64,000 nt of DNA. Origin: JAUYQR01 sp963822435 (lineage in GTDB: Bacteria; Pseudomonadota; Alphaproteobacteria; Rhodobacterales; Rhodobacteraceae). The position numbers and the translations under genes are program-made. The notes beneath the pieces are model-generated. The model was given only the letters and a program-made list of their open reading frames with translations. It searched no databases and had not been told where the DNA came from. The stretch is taken from positions 310,001 through 374,000 of the forward strand of contig CAWGHN010000002.1 of assembly GCA_963822435.1 (NCBI GenBank). The letters run 5' to 3'. Positions 33,890 to 43,843 of this stretch are shown here, piece by piece (position 1 is the stretch's first letter; each line of letters opens with the position of its first letter).

Positions 33890-35491
33890 TCACTTGGTCA
33901 CGGTCCAATAGGCCGCCGAATCGGTCGCCCCACCGGCGTAGAACCCCGAAACATTGGCTCGCATCGCGTCCTGCCGTGCCTGCTGGAACATGAAGACGAA
34001 AGCCGAATTGTCGCGCACCTTGGCTTGCAAGTCTTCATACATCGCTTTGCGCTTTTCGGTGTCCTTCTCGACCACGGCCGCATCCGTTTCCGCGTTGATC
34101 TCGGCGCCCGGATCCCACGCGGTGCGCCATGCCAGGTAGCCCGTCGCCTTGGCCTCGTCCGAGTTGTCGGGGTTGGACGCGAAGGTCGAGGCGTTGGTGT
34201 GCGGGTCGGGATAGTCCGGTCCCCAGGTCTGCAGCGTCATCTCGTGCTGACGACCCCGGTAGATCTCCAGCCCTGTCGCGCCGTCGCCCACATCCAGCAC
34301 CAGATTGATGCCGACCTGCGCGAAGGTGTTTTGCAGCGACGTGGCGATATCCAGCCGTTCCTGGTTGTTGCGAACGGTGAACTTCACCTCCAACGGCAGC
34401 GTCACGCCCGATTCCGCCATCAGGGCCTTCGCCTTTTCCAGATCCAGCGCGTAGGGATTTTCGGTCAGCGCACCGAGGAACCCCTGTGGCAGGAAGGCCT
34501 GATGCACGACCCACTGGCCCTTCAGGATGCTGTCGGTCATCCCGGCATAGTCCACGGCATAGCGCATCGCCTCTTGCACCTTGGGGTTGGCAAGCTCTGC
34601 CTTCTTCTGATTCAGCGCCAGATAGTAGATCTGCCCGCCAACGTCGTTCTGCACCTTGATGTCGGCATTGCCTTCAAAGCCGGCAATATCGGTGGGCGTC
34701 AGTTCACGGCCAATGTCGATGTCGCCCTTTTCCAGCAGCAGGCGCTGCGTGGCACCTTCGGGAACGTGCTGCATGAACACGTTCTTGATCTTGGCATCGC
34801 CGCGCCAGTGGCCGGTCCGCGCCTCCAGCACATACCCTTCGTTCGGCTTGAAGGATTTCAGCACATAGGCACCGGTGCCTGCGCTGTTCGCCTTCAGCCA
34901 TGCGTTGCCCATGTCGCCGTCAACCTCGTTGGCCATCACGGTTTTCATGTCGACGATGTTGGCCACGCCTGCGGTCAGGCAGTTGTAGACGAAGGATGGC
35001 GCATAGGCCTTGTCCGTCTTCAGCGTGACCGTATCCCCCTCGAAGGTGACCATCTGGTCGACGTTCTCTGGCGTCAGGCCGAACTGCGTCAGGATGAACG
35101 CAGGCGTCTTGTTCAGCTTGACCACTCGGCGCAGCGACAACGCCGCGTCTTCGGCGGTCAGCGGATTGCCGCTGGAAAAGGTGATGCCGGACTTTACCTT
35201 GAACGTGTAGGTCATGCCGTCCTCGGACACCGCCCAGCTTTCGGCCAGACCGGGAACCAGTTCGCCCGGCTTGGTCGGATCAAGCTCGATCAGCGTGTCA
35301 TAGACGTTGTTGTTCAGGTCAACGCCCGAAAACTCAAACGCTTCATGCGGGTCGATCGAAACGATGTCGTCGATCGCATCAGCCACAACCAGCGTATCAG
35401 CCGGGGTCTCTGCCATCAGTGCCATTGGCGCAGTGCCCGCCATCAGCACGGCCAAGACTGCTGCACGGCCAAATCCATGCGTGTGATGCAT
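33890..35491 (-). CDS. Oligopeptide-type ABC transporter substrate-binding protein (family 5)
   Basis: A 533-residue periplasmic binding protein with a signal peptide of about 27 residues (AVLMAGTAPMALMA, then ETPADTL). Family 5 landmarks: PGLAESWAVSEDGMTYTFKV, LTAEDAALSLRRVVKLN and YYLALNQKKAELANPKVQEA. Two ATGs lie six bases apart; the second (35491) leaves normal spacing from GGGAG, whereas the first (35497) would abut it. First gene of the transporter-dipeptidase operon, following the GntR gene on the same strand. Confidence 0.9.
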   Translation of the reverse strand: MHHTHGFGRAAVLAVLMAGTAPMALMAETPADTLVVADAIDDIVSIDPHEAFEFSGVDLNNNVYDTLIELDPTKPGELVPGLAESWAVSEDGMTYTFKVKSGITFSSGNPLTAEDAALSLRRVVKLNKTPAFILTQFGLTPENVDQMVTFEGDTVTLKTDKAYAPSFVYNCLTAGVANIVDMKTVMANEVDGDMGNAWLKANSAGTGAYVLKSFKPNEGYVLEARTGHWRGDAKIKNVFMQHVPEGATQRLLLEKGDIDIGRELTPTDIAGFEGNADIKVQNDVGGQIYYLALNQKKAELANPKVQEAMRYAVDYAGMTDSILKGQWVVHQAFLPQGFLGALTENPYALDLEKAKALMAESGVTLPLEVKFTVRNNQERLDIATSLQNTFAQVGINLVLDVGDGATGLEIYRGRQHEMTLQTWGPDYPDPHTNASTFASNPDNSDEAKATGYLAWRTAWDPGAEINAETDAAVVEKDTEKRKAMYEDLQAKVRDNSAFVFMFQQARQDAMRANVSGFYAGGATDSAAYWTVTK

Positions 35492-35669
35492 TGCCATCTC
35501 CCTGTGATTGTTAGGACGAACCGACAGGCGTCGGGAATCCATCCCCATTCCACGAAGCCTGAGCGGCAGAGTCAATGGCTTGTTCCGCCAGACGGACTGA
35601 CCCGGTGGCGCCCGGTGCACGCCGACAGGCCATTCCAACAAGGGCTGATGACCACCGGGCCACGCCTTC

Positions 35670-36386
35670 CTAAACCTTCGGCAGCAAGATACCCGCACAC
35701 TCTGCGGTGTTGCGCACATGGCGCTCCATTGCTTCGCGGGCTGCGCGGCCATCGGCGCGCGACAGGGCCGCAATGATTTCACGATGCTCTGCCAGCGAAG
35801 CGCGCATCCGGGTTGGGTTGGTTCGCGGGATCGGTTGGCGCTGGGTTTCGGTCAGCAGGCTCTGCACGGTGTCATAAAGCGATTGCAGCATCTGATTCCT
35901 GCACGCCAGCGCGATCGTGCGGTGAAAGCGCAGGTCTGCCTCCACGTTCGACAAAAGATCACCTTCGCCCCAGCAACGTTCCATCTCGTCGGTCGCATCG
36001 TGCAGTGCCGCCAGCGTGGCGCCATCCGCATTGCGCGCCGCTGTTTCGGCTATCGTGCCTTCCAGCATCTGCCGGGTTTCGAAAACATCCTGCATCGGAA
36101 AGCTGTCGGAATAACGCCATTTGATTTCCGCGCCGCTATCGGGGCGGCCTGCGGTCACAAACGTGCCGCGGCCCGGCAGGGTCTTGATCAAGCCAAGCGT
36201 TTCCAGCGTCAAAAGTGCCTCGCGCAACGAGGCCCGGCTGACGTTGAACTGTTCCGACAATATCCGCTGCGACGGGATCTGGTCACCTTCGCGCAGCTCT
36301 CCGTCAAGGATCATCTGTTGCAGCCGCCGGGCGACAACCTGGGGCAGGGGCGTCCAGCCGGGCAAGGGCACATTCAATCGCGACAC
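35670..36386 (-). CDS. GntR family (FadR subfamily) transcriptional regulator
   Basis: A 238-residue regulator: winged helix-turn-helix at about residues 10-75 (LPQVVARRLQQMILDGELRE, then SQRILSEQFNVSRASLREAL) and an all-helical FCD effector domain with the metal-site-like residues DLRFHRTIAL and AEHREIIAAL. GTG 36386 sits five bases after a strong GAGGAGG; an in-frame ATG at 36410 is the alternative start. It lies between the peptide transporter operon (same strand) and the hydantoinase-type operon (divergent), so it could control both. Confidence 0.9.
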   Translation of the reverse strand: MSRLNVPLPGWTPLPQVVARRLQQMILDGELREGDQIPSQRILSEQFNVSRASLREALLTLETLGLIKTLPGRGTFVTAGRPDSGAEIKWRYSDSFPMQDVFETRQMLEGTIAETAARNADGATLAALHDATDEMERCWGEGDLLSNVEADLRFHRTIALACRNQMLQSLYDTVQSLLTETQRQPIPRTNPTRMRASLAEHREIIAALSRADGRAAREAMERHVRNTAECAGILLPKV

Positions 36387-36494
36387 GTTCGCCTCCTCTT
36401 TAATCGTCATCCCGTCCCGTCGGGGCACTCCCCGCCCTCTCTGCCCCATAAGTGCCTTGCCTTCCAAGACGCCTCATGATTGGTTTGAAATTAA

Positions 36495-36516
36495 CTGGTC
36501 AGACCGGTCTGACCAG
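36495..36516. promoter_or_regulatory. Perfect 22-bp palindrome, candidate GntR/FadR operator
   Basis: The sequence from 36495 to 36516 is a perfect palindrome built from TGGTCAGACC and GGTCTGACCA, the half-site pattern (TGGTxxGACCA) typical of FadR-subfamily GntR proteins. It lies 36 bp before the start of the divergent binding-protein gene and about 109 bp upstream of the GntR start. A TTGAAA (36484-36489) just upstream could be a -35 box. The link to the adjacent GntR protein is inference, but a strong one. Confidence 0.7.
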
Positions 36517-36551
36517 AGAAATATGAAACCATCAGGGAAAGGACCACAGAT

Positions 36552-37340
36552 ATGATGAAAAGTATCCTCGCCGCCGCAGTTCTTGGGTCGGCGCTCAGCT
36601 TTGGCACCATCGCATCGGCGCAAGACCTGACCGTTGGCGCCAATGTCGGCAACGTGCCGTGGGAGTTTCAGGATGACACCGGCGCGATTGTCGGCTTTGA
36701 GGTCGATCTGGCAACCGAGGTGGCAAAACGCCTTGGCCGCCCGATCAAGATCGAGAACATCCCTTTCAACGGCCTGTTCTCGGCCGTGCAATCGGGGCGG
36801 ATCGACATGGCGATGTCGTCGATCACCATCACGGAAAAGCGTCTGGCCGAAGTCAGTTTCGCCCAGCCTTACTATGACAGCGACCAGTCGCTGACCGTCA
36901 CGGCCGCCAGCGGATTGAAGGGTCTGGCGGACATGTCGGGCAAGGTGATCGGCGTCGACACCGGCTCCACTGGCGACATGTGGGCGACCGAGAATCAGGC
37001 GAAATACGGCTTCGCCGAAATCCGCCGCTTCGAAGGTCTGGCGCCCGCGATGCTGGATCTGGGGAATGGCCGGCTTGACGGCTACATCAGCGACATTCCG
37101 GCCTTGCAATACTATGCCAAGGACAAGCCCGAATTCGCGGTGGTCGAGCGTATCCCGACGGGCGAGCAGTATTCGATGATGTTCGCCAAGGATGCCCCGC
37201 TTGCCGCCGAAGTCAGCACCATCCTGACCGCGCTGAAGGAAGAGGGCTTCGTCGCCGCGACCCACAAGAAATGGTTCGGCACCGACCCCGAGCCAACCAC
37301 GTCGACGGCCACCGTCATGGACATGCCCGCTTTGAAATAA
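36552..37340 (+). CDS. Polar amino acid-type ABC transporter substrate-binding protein (family 3)
   Basis: A 262-residue periplasmic binding protein. The signal peptide ends at about residue 23 (FGTIASA, then QDLTVGANV). Family 3 landmarks: PWEFQDDTGAIVGFEVDLAT, VQSGRIDMAMSSITITEKR, FAQPYYDSDQ and GKVIGVDTGSTGD. ATG 36552 is followed at once by a second ATG. It opens the divergent operon that ends with the dihydropyrimidinase, so the cargo may be a cyclic ureide or carbamoyl amino acid instead of a plain amino acid. Confidence 0.9.
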   Translation: MMKSILAAAVLGSALSFGTIASAQDLTVGANVGNVPWEFQDDTGAIVGFEVDLATEVAKRLGRPIKIENIPFNGLFSAVQSGRIDMAMSSITITEKRLAEVSFAQPYYDSDQSLTVTAASGLKGLADMSGKVIGVDTGSTGDMWATENQAKYGFAEIRRFEGLAPAMLDLGNGRLDGYISDIPALQYYAKDKPEFAVVERIPTGEQYSMMFAKDAPLAAEVSTILTALKEEGFVAATHKKWFGTDPEPTTSTATVMDMPALK

Positions 37341-37400
37341 GACCTTCGGGGGCGGCGGGGTCAGCCCCACCGCCCCTTCGTTCAACGGCTGGCAGGGTCC

Positions 37401-38071
37401 ATGGAACTTATCGATACCTTCTTCAACGTGCCGGTCCTGATCCGCACCTTCCCGCTGCTGATGTCCGGCCTTTGGATCACGCTCCAGATCGGCGTCGTCA
37501 GCATCCTCGCCGGTCTGGTGCTTGGCCTTGGTCTGGCGCTGGTGCGCTTGTACGGCCCCTTCTGGCTGCAACTTCTGGCCCGCGCCTACATCAACTTCAT
37601 GCGGTCAATCCCGCTTTTGGTCCTGCTGATCATCATCTACTACGCGCTGCCCTTTGTCGGCATCCGGCTGTCGCCCTTCCTGTCGGCGGTTTCGGCCCTG
37701 TCGCTGGTATCCGCCGCCTACACCGCCGAGATTTTCCGCGCCGGGATCGAGGCGGTGCCGAAAGGCCAGTTCGAGGCATCGTCCGCCCTTGGGCTCAGCT
37801 ACCGGCACATGATGGTGGACGTGGTCTTGCCGCAGGCGATCCGGATCGTCATTCCACCGCTGACCAACAACTGCATCAACGTGATGAAGGACACCGCTCT
37901 CGCATCGGTCGTGGCCATGCCCGACCTGCTCAAGCAGGCAACCCAGGCGCAGGCGCTGGCGGCCAATCCGACGCCGCTGATCGGGGCCGCCATCATCTAC
38001 GTGGCCTTCCTTCTGCCCCTCGTCGCCGCCGTCTCACGGCTGGAACGCAACTACGCAAAGGCCGACCGCTG

Positions 38072-38072
<1 letters not shown>
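37401..38072 (+). CDS. Polar amino acid-type ABC transporter permease
   Basis: A 223-residue permease of the HisM/GlnP class with four to five helices. Landmarks: FPLLMSGLWITLQIG, YINFMRSIPLLVLLIIIYY, AAYTAEIFRAGIEAVPKGQF, then EASSALGLSYRHMMVDVVLP and LKDT-like NCINVMKDTALASVV. It is the only permease of the set, so it must act as a homodimer. Its stop overlaps the ATPase start as TGATG. Confidence 0.91.
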
Positions 38073-38809
<737 letters not shown>

Positions 38810-38828
38810 CGCGAACCCGGAGAGACCC

Positions 38829-40064
38829 ATGCCAACCCCCGCGCTAGACCTGTCAGCCGTCCGAAGCCATTTCCCCGGGCTGTCGCGGGGCTGGACCCTG
38901 TTCGACAACGCGGGTGGATCGCAGATCCTGAAAGGCGCCGTCGCCCGGATGACCGAGTTCCTGTTTGAAAAGAACGTCCAGATCGGCGGCAGCTACGACG
39001 TGTCCCTCGCCGCGGCCGAGGCGCTGCGCGACGCGCGGGCCGCGGCCGCCACCCTGATGAACGCCAGCCGCCCGGAAGAGATCGTCTTTGGTCCCTCGAC
39101 CACCGTCCTTTTGCAAAACCTGTCCCGCGCGATGCGCCGCCAGCTTTCGCCCGGCGACGAGGTGATCGTGACGGTCTTTGACCACGAATCCAACATCGGC
39201 CCGTGGATGTCGCTGGAAGAGTTCGGAATCGTGCTGAAGGTCTGGCCGCTGAACGCTCAGACCGGCAAGCCTGAACTCTCCGATCTTGCGGCTCTGATGA
39301 CGGGCCGAACGAAACTTGTCTGTGTCACGCATGTGTCCAACATCCTTGGCCAGATCAACCCCGTGGCCGACATTGCCGCCTTCGTCCACGAACGCGGTGC
39401 GCGGATCTGCGTCGATGCGGTCGCCTATGCCCCGCACCGCGCGATCGATGTGCAGGCCTGGGACGTGGATTACTACGTCTTCAGCCTCTACAAGACCTAC
39501 GGTCCGCATTACGCCGTCATGTATGGCAAGTTCGACCATCTGCTCGAACTCGACACGCTGTATCATTACTTTTACGGCAAGGACAAAGTCCCCGGGAAAC
39601 TTGAGCCGGGCAATCCAAGCTACGAATGTGCCTATTCGACCCTCGCGATCCGCGATTATTTCGCCGAACTCGGGGGCGCAGCCAGCGGCCCCCGGGCGGC
39701 ACTGGAACAAGGCTTTGCCGCCGTCACCCGGCAGGAAGACGCGCTGGTCGACAGGCTTTTGTCCTATCTGACGGCGCGCAACGATTGCCGGGTGATCGGT
39801 GCCACCGTCAACGAAGGCTCGCGCCGGATTCCGACCGTGGCCTTTCGCTTCGATGGTCAGAATTCCGCAGCCGTCGCCAAGGCGATGGACGCACACCGCA
39901 TTGCCATACGGCATGGCGATTTCCACTCACGCCGGCTGGTCGAGGCGCTGGGCGAGGCGGGCAACGGCGGGCTTCTGCGCGTGTCGATGGTGCATTACAA
40001 CACGCTGGAAGAGGTGGACCACCTCTGCACCGCCTTCGACGGCATCCTGCGCAAGGCGGCCTGA
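38829..40064 (+). CDS. Class V aminotransferase / cysteine desulfurase-like PLP enzyme
   Basis: A 411-residue PLP enzyme of the aminotransferase class V fold. DNAGGSQILKGAV near residue 25 and the PLP lysine in VFSLYKTYGPH (about residue 225) are clear, and the preceding aspartate lies in RICVDAVAYAPHR. No active-site cysteine loop typical of NifS/SufS was identified, so an aminotransferase, lyase or epimerase role is likelier than desulfuration. ATG 38829 follows GGAGAG. Operon context ties it to the dihydropyrimidinase that starts 3 bp later. Confidence 0.86.
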   Translation: MPTPALDLSAVRSHFPGLSRGWTLFDNAGGSQILKGAVARMTEFLFEKNVQIGGSYDVSLAAAEALRDARAAAATLMNASRPEEIVFGPSTTVLLQNLSRAMRRQLSPGDEVIVTVFDHESNIGPWMSLEEFGIVLKVWPLNAQTGKPELSDLAALMTGRTKLVCVTHVSNILGQINPVADIAAFVHERGARICVDAVAYAPHRAIDVQAWDVDYYVFSLYKTYGPHYAVMYGKFDHLLELDTLYHYFYGKDKVPGKLEPGNPSYECAYSTLAIRDYFAELGGAASGPRAALEQGFAAVTRQEDALVDRLLSYLTARNDCRVIGATVNEGSRRIPTVAFRFDGQNSAAVAKAMDAHRIAIRHGDFHSRRLVEALGEAGNGGLLRVSMVHYNTLEEVDHLCTAFDGILRKAA

Positions 40065-40066
40065 GC

Positions 40067-41455
40067 ATGTTTGATCTGGTGATCCGCGGCGGCACCGTCG
40101 TCACCGCCAGCGATGTGACCCGGTGCGATGTCGGCATCCGTGGCGAACGCATTGTGATGTTGGGCGAAGCCCTGCCTGAAGGCCGCGAAGAAATTGACGC
40201 TACCGGGCTTTACGTCATGCCCGGCGGCATCGACAGCCATGTGCATTTTGCCCAACCCTCGGGTGACGGCATCGTCATGGCGGATGGCTTTGAAAGCGGC
40301 ACCCGGTCGGCGCTGATGGGCGGCAACACCACCGTCATGCCGTTCTGCCTGCAGCAAAAAGGCCAGACCCTGCGCGAGGCGCTGTCGGCCTATCACGCCC
40401 TTGCTGACGGCCAATGCCTGACCGATGTCAGCTTTCATCTGATCATCACCGACCCGACGCCGGGCGTCCTCGGACAAGAAATCCCGGCCTTGGTCGAAGA
40501 TGGTTACACCTCGCTCAAGGTCTTCATGACCTACGAAGGCCTGCGCCTGCGGGACGACGAAATCCTGCTGACGCTGGACGCCGCGCGAGATTCCGGCGCG
40601 CTGGTGATGGTGCATTGCGAAAACGAGGATGCGATCCGCTTCCTGATTGGCAAGCATGAAGACGCCGGGACCGTCGCGCCCTTGGCTCACGCCACCACCC
40701 GCCCCATCGCCGCCGAACGTGAGGCGACGCACCGCGCGCTCTCGCTGGCGGAAATCGTCGATGTGCCGATCGTCATCGTCCACGTCTCGAACCGCGAGGC
40801 GATGGAAGAGATCGACCGCGCCCGCAAGCGCGGCGTCAAGGTATTCGGGGAAACCTGCCCGCAATACCTGATGCTGACCGCCGACGATCTGGACCGTGAC
40901 GGCTGGGAGGGCGCGAAATTCGTCTGCTCGCCCCCACCCCGGGACGAAGAAAGCAAGGCCGCCTGCTGGCAGGGGCTGGAGCAGGGGATCTTTGACCTTT
41001 ATTCGTCTGACCACTGCCCATTCCGCTTCGACGACCCCGCCGGCAAGCTGAACGAAAAGGGCAAGGCCAGTTTCCGGTGGATACCGAACGGCATACCGGG
41101 TGTTGAAACGCGGTTGCCGATCCTGTTTTCGGAAGGCGTGATGAAAGGCCGGATCGACCTGTCCCGTTTTGTCGCCCTCACGGCGACCAATCACGCCAAG
41201 CTCTACGGGCTCTACCCGCGCAAAGGCACGATCGCCGTCGGATCGGATGCAGATCTGACGTTGTGGGACCCAATGGCACGCCGCACCATTCGCAACACAG
41301 ATCTCCATCATGGCGCGGACTATACGCCTTACGAAGGGCTGGACGTGCAAGGGTGGCCCGCCAGCGTCATCCTGCGGGGGCGTGTGATGGTCAGGGACGG
41401 GGTGCTTGCGGTCGATCCCGGCGCCGGCTCCTATCTGCGCCGCAAGTGCAGGTGA
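40067..41455 (+). CDS. Dihydropyrimidinase / hydantoinase family cyclic amidohydrolase
   Basis: A 462-residue member of the amidohydrolase superfamily that opens hydantoins, dihydropyrimidines or similar cyclic amides. Binuclear metal-site features are DSHVHFAQP (about residue 60), the carboxylated lysine in TSLKVFMTYEG (about 150), VMVHCEN, IVIVHVSN and the aspartate in SSDHCPF (about 315). ATG 40067 starts 3 bp after the aminotransferase stop. No N-carbamoyl amidohydrolase is visible nearby, so the ring-opened product is processed by an unknown route, perhaps the aminotransferase-like enzyme. Confidence 0.9.
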   Translation: MFDLVIRGGTVVTASDVTRCDVGIRGERIVMLGEALPEGREEIDATGLYVMPGGIDSHVHFAQPSGDGIVMADGFESGTRSALMGGNTTVMPFCLQQKGQTLREALSAYHALADGQCLTDVSFHLIITDPTPGVLGQEIPALVEDGYTSLKVFMTYEGLRLRDDEILLTLDAARDSGALVMVHCENEDAIRFLIGKHEDAGTVAPLAHATTRPIAAEREATHRALSLAEIVDVPIVIVHVSNREAMEEIDRARKRGVKVFGETCPQYLMLTADDLDRDGWEGAKFVCSPPPRDEESKAACWQGLEQGIFDLYSSDHCPFRFDDPAGKLNEKGKASFRWIPNGIPGVETRLPILFSEGVMKGRIDLSRFVALTATNHAKLYGLYPRKGTIAVGSDADLTLWDPMARRTIRNTDLHHGADYTPYEGLDVQGWPASVILRGRVMVRDGVLAVDPGAGSYLRRKCR

Positions 41456-41468
41456 TCTCCCGGCGGCG

Positions 41469-41666
41469 TCAGGTATCCGAAGTCGCAAGCCTGGCCGCAA
41501 AGCGTGGGTCGCCCGCGGCGAAGATGCCGATTGGGGTGACCCGCATCAGTGCACCATTGGCCTGGCTGTCGGAAACGGCCTGCCGACCTAGCGCAATCGC
41601 CGAAACTCCGCTCGACGTCGTGCTCCCGATGTCGAACGGCCTCGACGCGGTCCAACGGACATAGGC
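41469..41666 (-). pseudogene. Remnant of an ADP-ribosylglycohydrolase gene
   Basis: The minus strand encodes AYVRWTASRPFDIGSTTSSG and then DSQANGALMRVTPIGIFAAG, which match the central region of ADP-ribosylglycohydrolases (family pattern YxRWxxSGPFDIGxTT ... NGALMRxxPIG). The frame stops soon after at a TGA (41469) where intact proteins continue, and upstream codons do not match the family. About 65 residues survive, so it is a decayed fragment. Confidence 0.6.
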
Positions 41667-41715
41667 CGAGCCGATGGCGTGCGGCTCGAAACGGCGCTTC
41701 GAGACGATCGAACGT

Positions 41716-42106
41716 GCATGCGCCTGTCGTTCGCGCATCAAGAGAAGGAAGCGCTTCAGAAGCAGTTACATGACGTTGCGGGTCAGATCGAAAGCCTCCT
41801 CGATCGGATCGTTGACGCGAGCAACGCCTCCGTCGTGCACGCCTCTGAAGCAAGGATCGACAAGCTCGAACGACAAAAATCGTTCTTCAAGAGCGTCTCG
41901 ACAAAACCATCCCTCCGAAGGGACGCCTAGAGGACTGTCTTGAACTCGCACTTGGTTTCTTGGCAAACCCTTGGAATATATGCAAAAATGGCGATCATAT
42001 GATGCACCAAACGGTGCTCAGATTGGCTTTCGCAGAGCCTCTGAGGTACAGCCCAAATGGAGTGTATGGAACTCCACAATTCGCTTTCCCCTTCAAGTAC
42101 TTAGGG
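41716..42106 (+). pseudogene. Frameshifted C-terminal remnant of a large serine recombinase
   Basis: From 41716 one frame reads HDVAGQIESLLDRIVDASNA then ARIDKLERQK, the coiled-coil part of a large serine recombinase. It meets TAG at about 41928. The match resumes in another frame as LELALGFLANPWNICKNGDH, then TVLRLAFAEPLRY and PFKYLG, the usual C terminus of these proteins. The catalytic N-terminal domain is missing. It abuts the 3' end of tRNA-Thr, a common attachment site, and so marks a lost integrated element. The whole 41456-42131 stretch has no intact gene. Confidence 0.7.
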
Positions 42107-42131
42107 AGATTTTGGGGTCTGAAGAGTGAAA

Positions 42132-42206
<75 letters not shown>

Positions 42207-42380
42207 GCCGGGGGTGACGATATGCCTTCGTCTGCCCATTCTGGCGGGCGTGTTAAACGCAAAGCGGAAGGCTTGCAAGGGGCATATGGGCAAACTTCCC
42301 GCATGGGATGCGTCACACCCAAACAGCCTTCCGCAGTCCAATCTGGACCCTGCTCCATCGCTGCGCTATGCAAGACGACA

Positions 42381-42569
42381 ATGCGAAAACCGACCAAACC
42401 GCCAGTCACAGGGGCCGCAGGGTCGGCCCGAACACCGCGCTCCGCCGCCGATGTGCGCGAAGAACGGTTGAAGGCGGCGTTGAAGGCCAATATGGCGCGA
42501 CGGAAAGCACAGGCTAAAGCCCGGACCGCGGATGACGCAGGCCCCGGGGACACCGGAAAATCGGGGTAG
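42381..42569 (+). CDS. Small basic conserved protein upstream of murA
   Basis: A 62-residue lysine/arginine-rich protein with a central helix (REERLKAALKANMARRKAQA) of a type I recall as small proteins encoded just before murA in Rhodobacteraceae. ATG 42381 is the most likely start, though no good ribosome binding site precedes it. The stop is 5 bp from the murA start, so the genes are probably cotranscribed. Function unknown; the basic amphipathic helix could bind RNA or membrane. The preceding 174 bp after tRNA-Thr hold nothing else I recognise. Confidence 0.7.
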   Translation: MRKPTKPPVTGAAGSARTPRSAADVREERLKAALKANMARRKAQAKARTADDAGPGDTGKSG

Positions 42570-42574
42570 GGCAG

Positions 42575-43843
42575 ATGGATTCGATACTGGTACGCGGCAA
42601 TGGCGCGCTAAACGGCGTGATCCCGATCGCGGGCGCAAAGAACGCCTGTCTGACGCTTATGCCGGCCACCCTCCTCAGCGACGAACCTCTGACGCTGACC
42701 AACGCGCCGCGTCTTTCCGACATCCGCACCATGACGCAGCTTCTGCAATCGCTCGGGGCCGAGGTTGCCAGTTTGCAGGACGGCCTTGTGTTGGCCATGT
42801 CCAGCCATTCGATCACCAACCACACCGCCGACTATGACATCGTGCGCAAGATGCGCGCCTCGATCCTTGTCCTCGGCCCGATGCTGGCGCGCTATGGCCA
42901 TGCCATCGTGTCCTTGCCCGGCGGTTGCGCCATTGGCGCGCGGCCCGTCGACCTGCACCTCAAGGCACTCGAGGCGATGGGTGCGGAACTTGACCTGCGC
43001 GATGGCTATGTCCACGCCAAGGCCCCCGGTGGCCGCCTGAAGGGTGCCATCGTCGAATTTCCCTTCGTCTCGGTCGGCGCCACCGAAAACGCGCTGATGG
43101 CCGCCACCCTCGCCAAAGGCACCACCGTCCTCAAGAACGCCGCGCGCGAACCGGAAATCGTCGATCTCGCCCGCTGCCTGCGCCGCATGGGCGCGCACAT
43201 CGACGGCGAAGGCACCTCGATCATCACCATCGAAGGCACCGACCGTCTGGGCGGCGCGACACACCCGGTCGTCACCGACCGGATCGAACTTGGCACCTAT
43301 ATGCTCGTCCCCGCCATCTGCGGCGGCGAGGTGGAATGCCTCGGCGGCACGCTCGAACTTGTCGGAGCCTTTGCCGAGAAACTGGACGAGGCGGGGGTCT
43401 CCGTCACCCAAACCAATCGCGGCCTCAAGGTCAGCCGCAAGAACGGCCGCGTGAAGGCCGTCAACGTGACCACCGAACCATTCCCCGGCTTCCCGACCGA
43501 TCTTCAGGCGCAGATGATGGCGCTTCTCTGCACCGCCGAGGGCACCTCGGTGCTGGAAGAAAAGATCTTTGAAAACCGCTTCATGCACGCCCCCGAACTG
43601 CTGCGCATGGGTGCCAAGATCGACGTCCACGGCGGCACCGCCACCGTCACCGGCGTCGACAAGCTGCGCGGCGCACGCGTCATGGCAACCGACCTGCGCG
43701 CCAGCGTGTCGCTCATTCTCGCAGGCCTTGCGGCCGAAGGCGAAACCGTCGTCTCCCGCGTCTATCACCTTGATCGCGGCTACGAACGGGTCGAGGAAAA
43801 GCTGCGCGCCTGTGGTGCCAAGATCGAGCGGATCGCAGCATGA
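42575..43843 (+). CDS. murA: UDP-N-acetylglucosamine 1-carboxyvinyltransferase MurA
   Basis: First committed enzyme of peptidoglycan synthesis, transferring enolpyruvate from PEP to UDP-GlcNAc in the cytoplasm; 422 residues, full length. The catalytic cysteine is Cys118 in LPGGCAIGARPVDLHL, and the substrate lysine is in GAKNACLTLMP (residue 22). An additional family block is AREPEIVDLARCLRRMGAHI. The Cys form implies fosfomycin sensitivity in principle. ATG 42575 follows GGGCAG. Its stop overlaps the DUF2948 gene (ATGA). Confidence 0.97.
   Translation: MDSILVRGNGALNGVIPIAGAKNACLTLMPATLLSDEPLTLTNAPRLSDIRTMTQLLQSLGAEVASLQDGLVLAMSSHSITNHTADYDIVRKMRASILVLGPMLARYGHAIVSLPGGCAIGARPVDLHLKALEAMGAELDLRDGYVHAKAPGGRLKGAIVEFPFVSVGATENALMAATLAKGTTVLKNAAREPEIVDLARCLRRMGAHIDGEGTSIITIEGTDRLGGATHPVVTDRIELGTYMLVPAICGGEVECLGGTLELVGAFAEKLDEAGVSVTQTNRGLKVSRKNGRVKAVNVTTEPFPGFPTDLQAQMMALLCTAEGTSVLEEKIFENRFMHAPELLRMGAKIDVHGGTATVTGVDKLRGARVMATDLRASVSLILAGLAAEGETVVSRVYHLDRGYERVEEKLRACGAKIERIAA

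Noticed and set aside
38829..40064. Cysteine desulfurase (NifS/SufS)
   Set aside because: The fold matches, but the active-site cysteine loop was not found and the operon concerns transport and cyclic amide hydrolysis, not iron-sulfur assembly.
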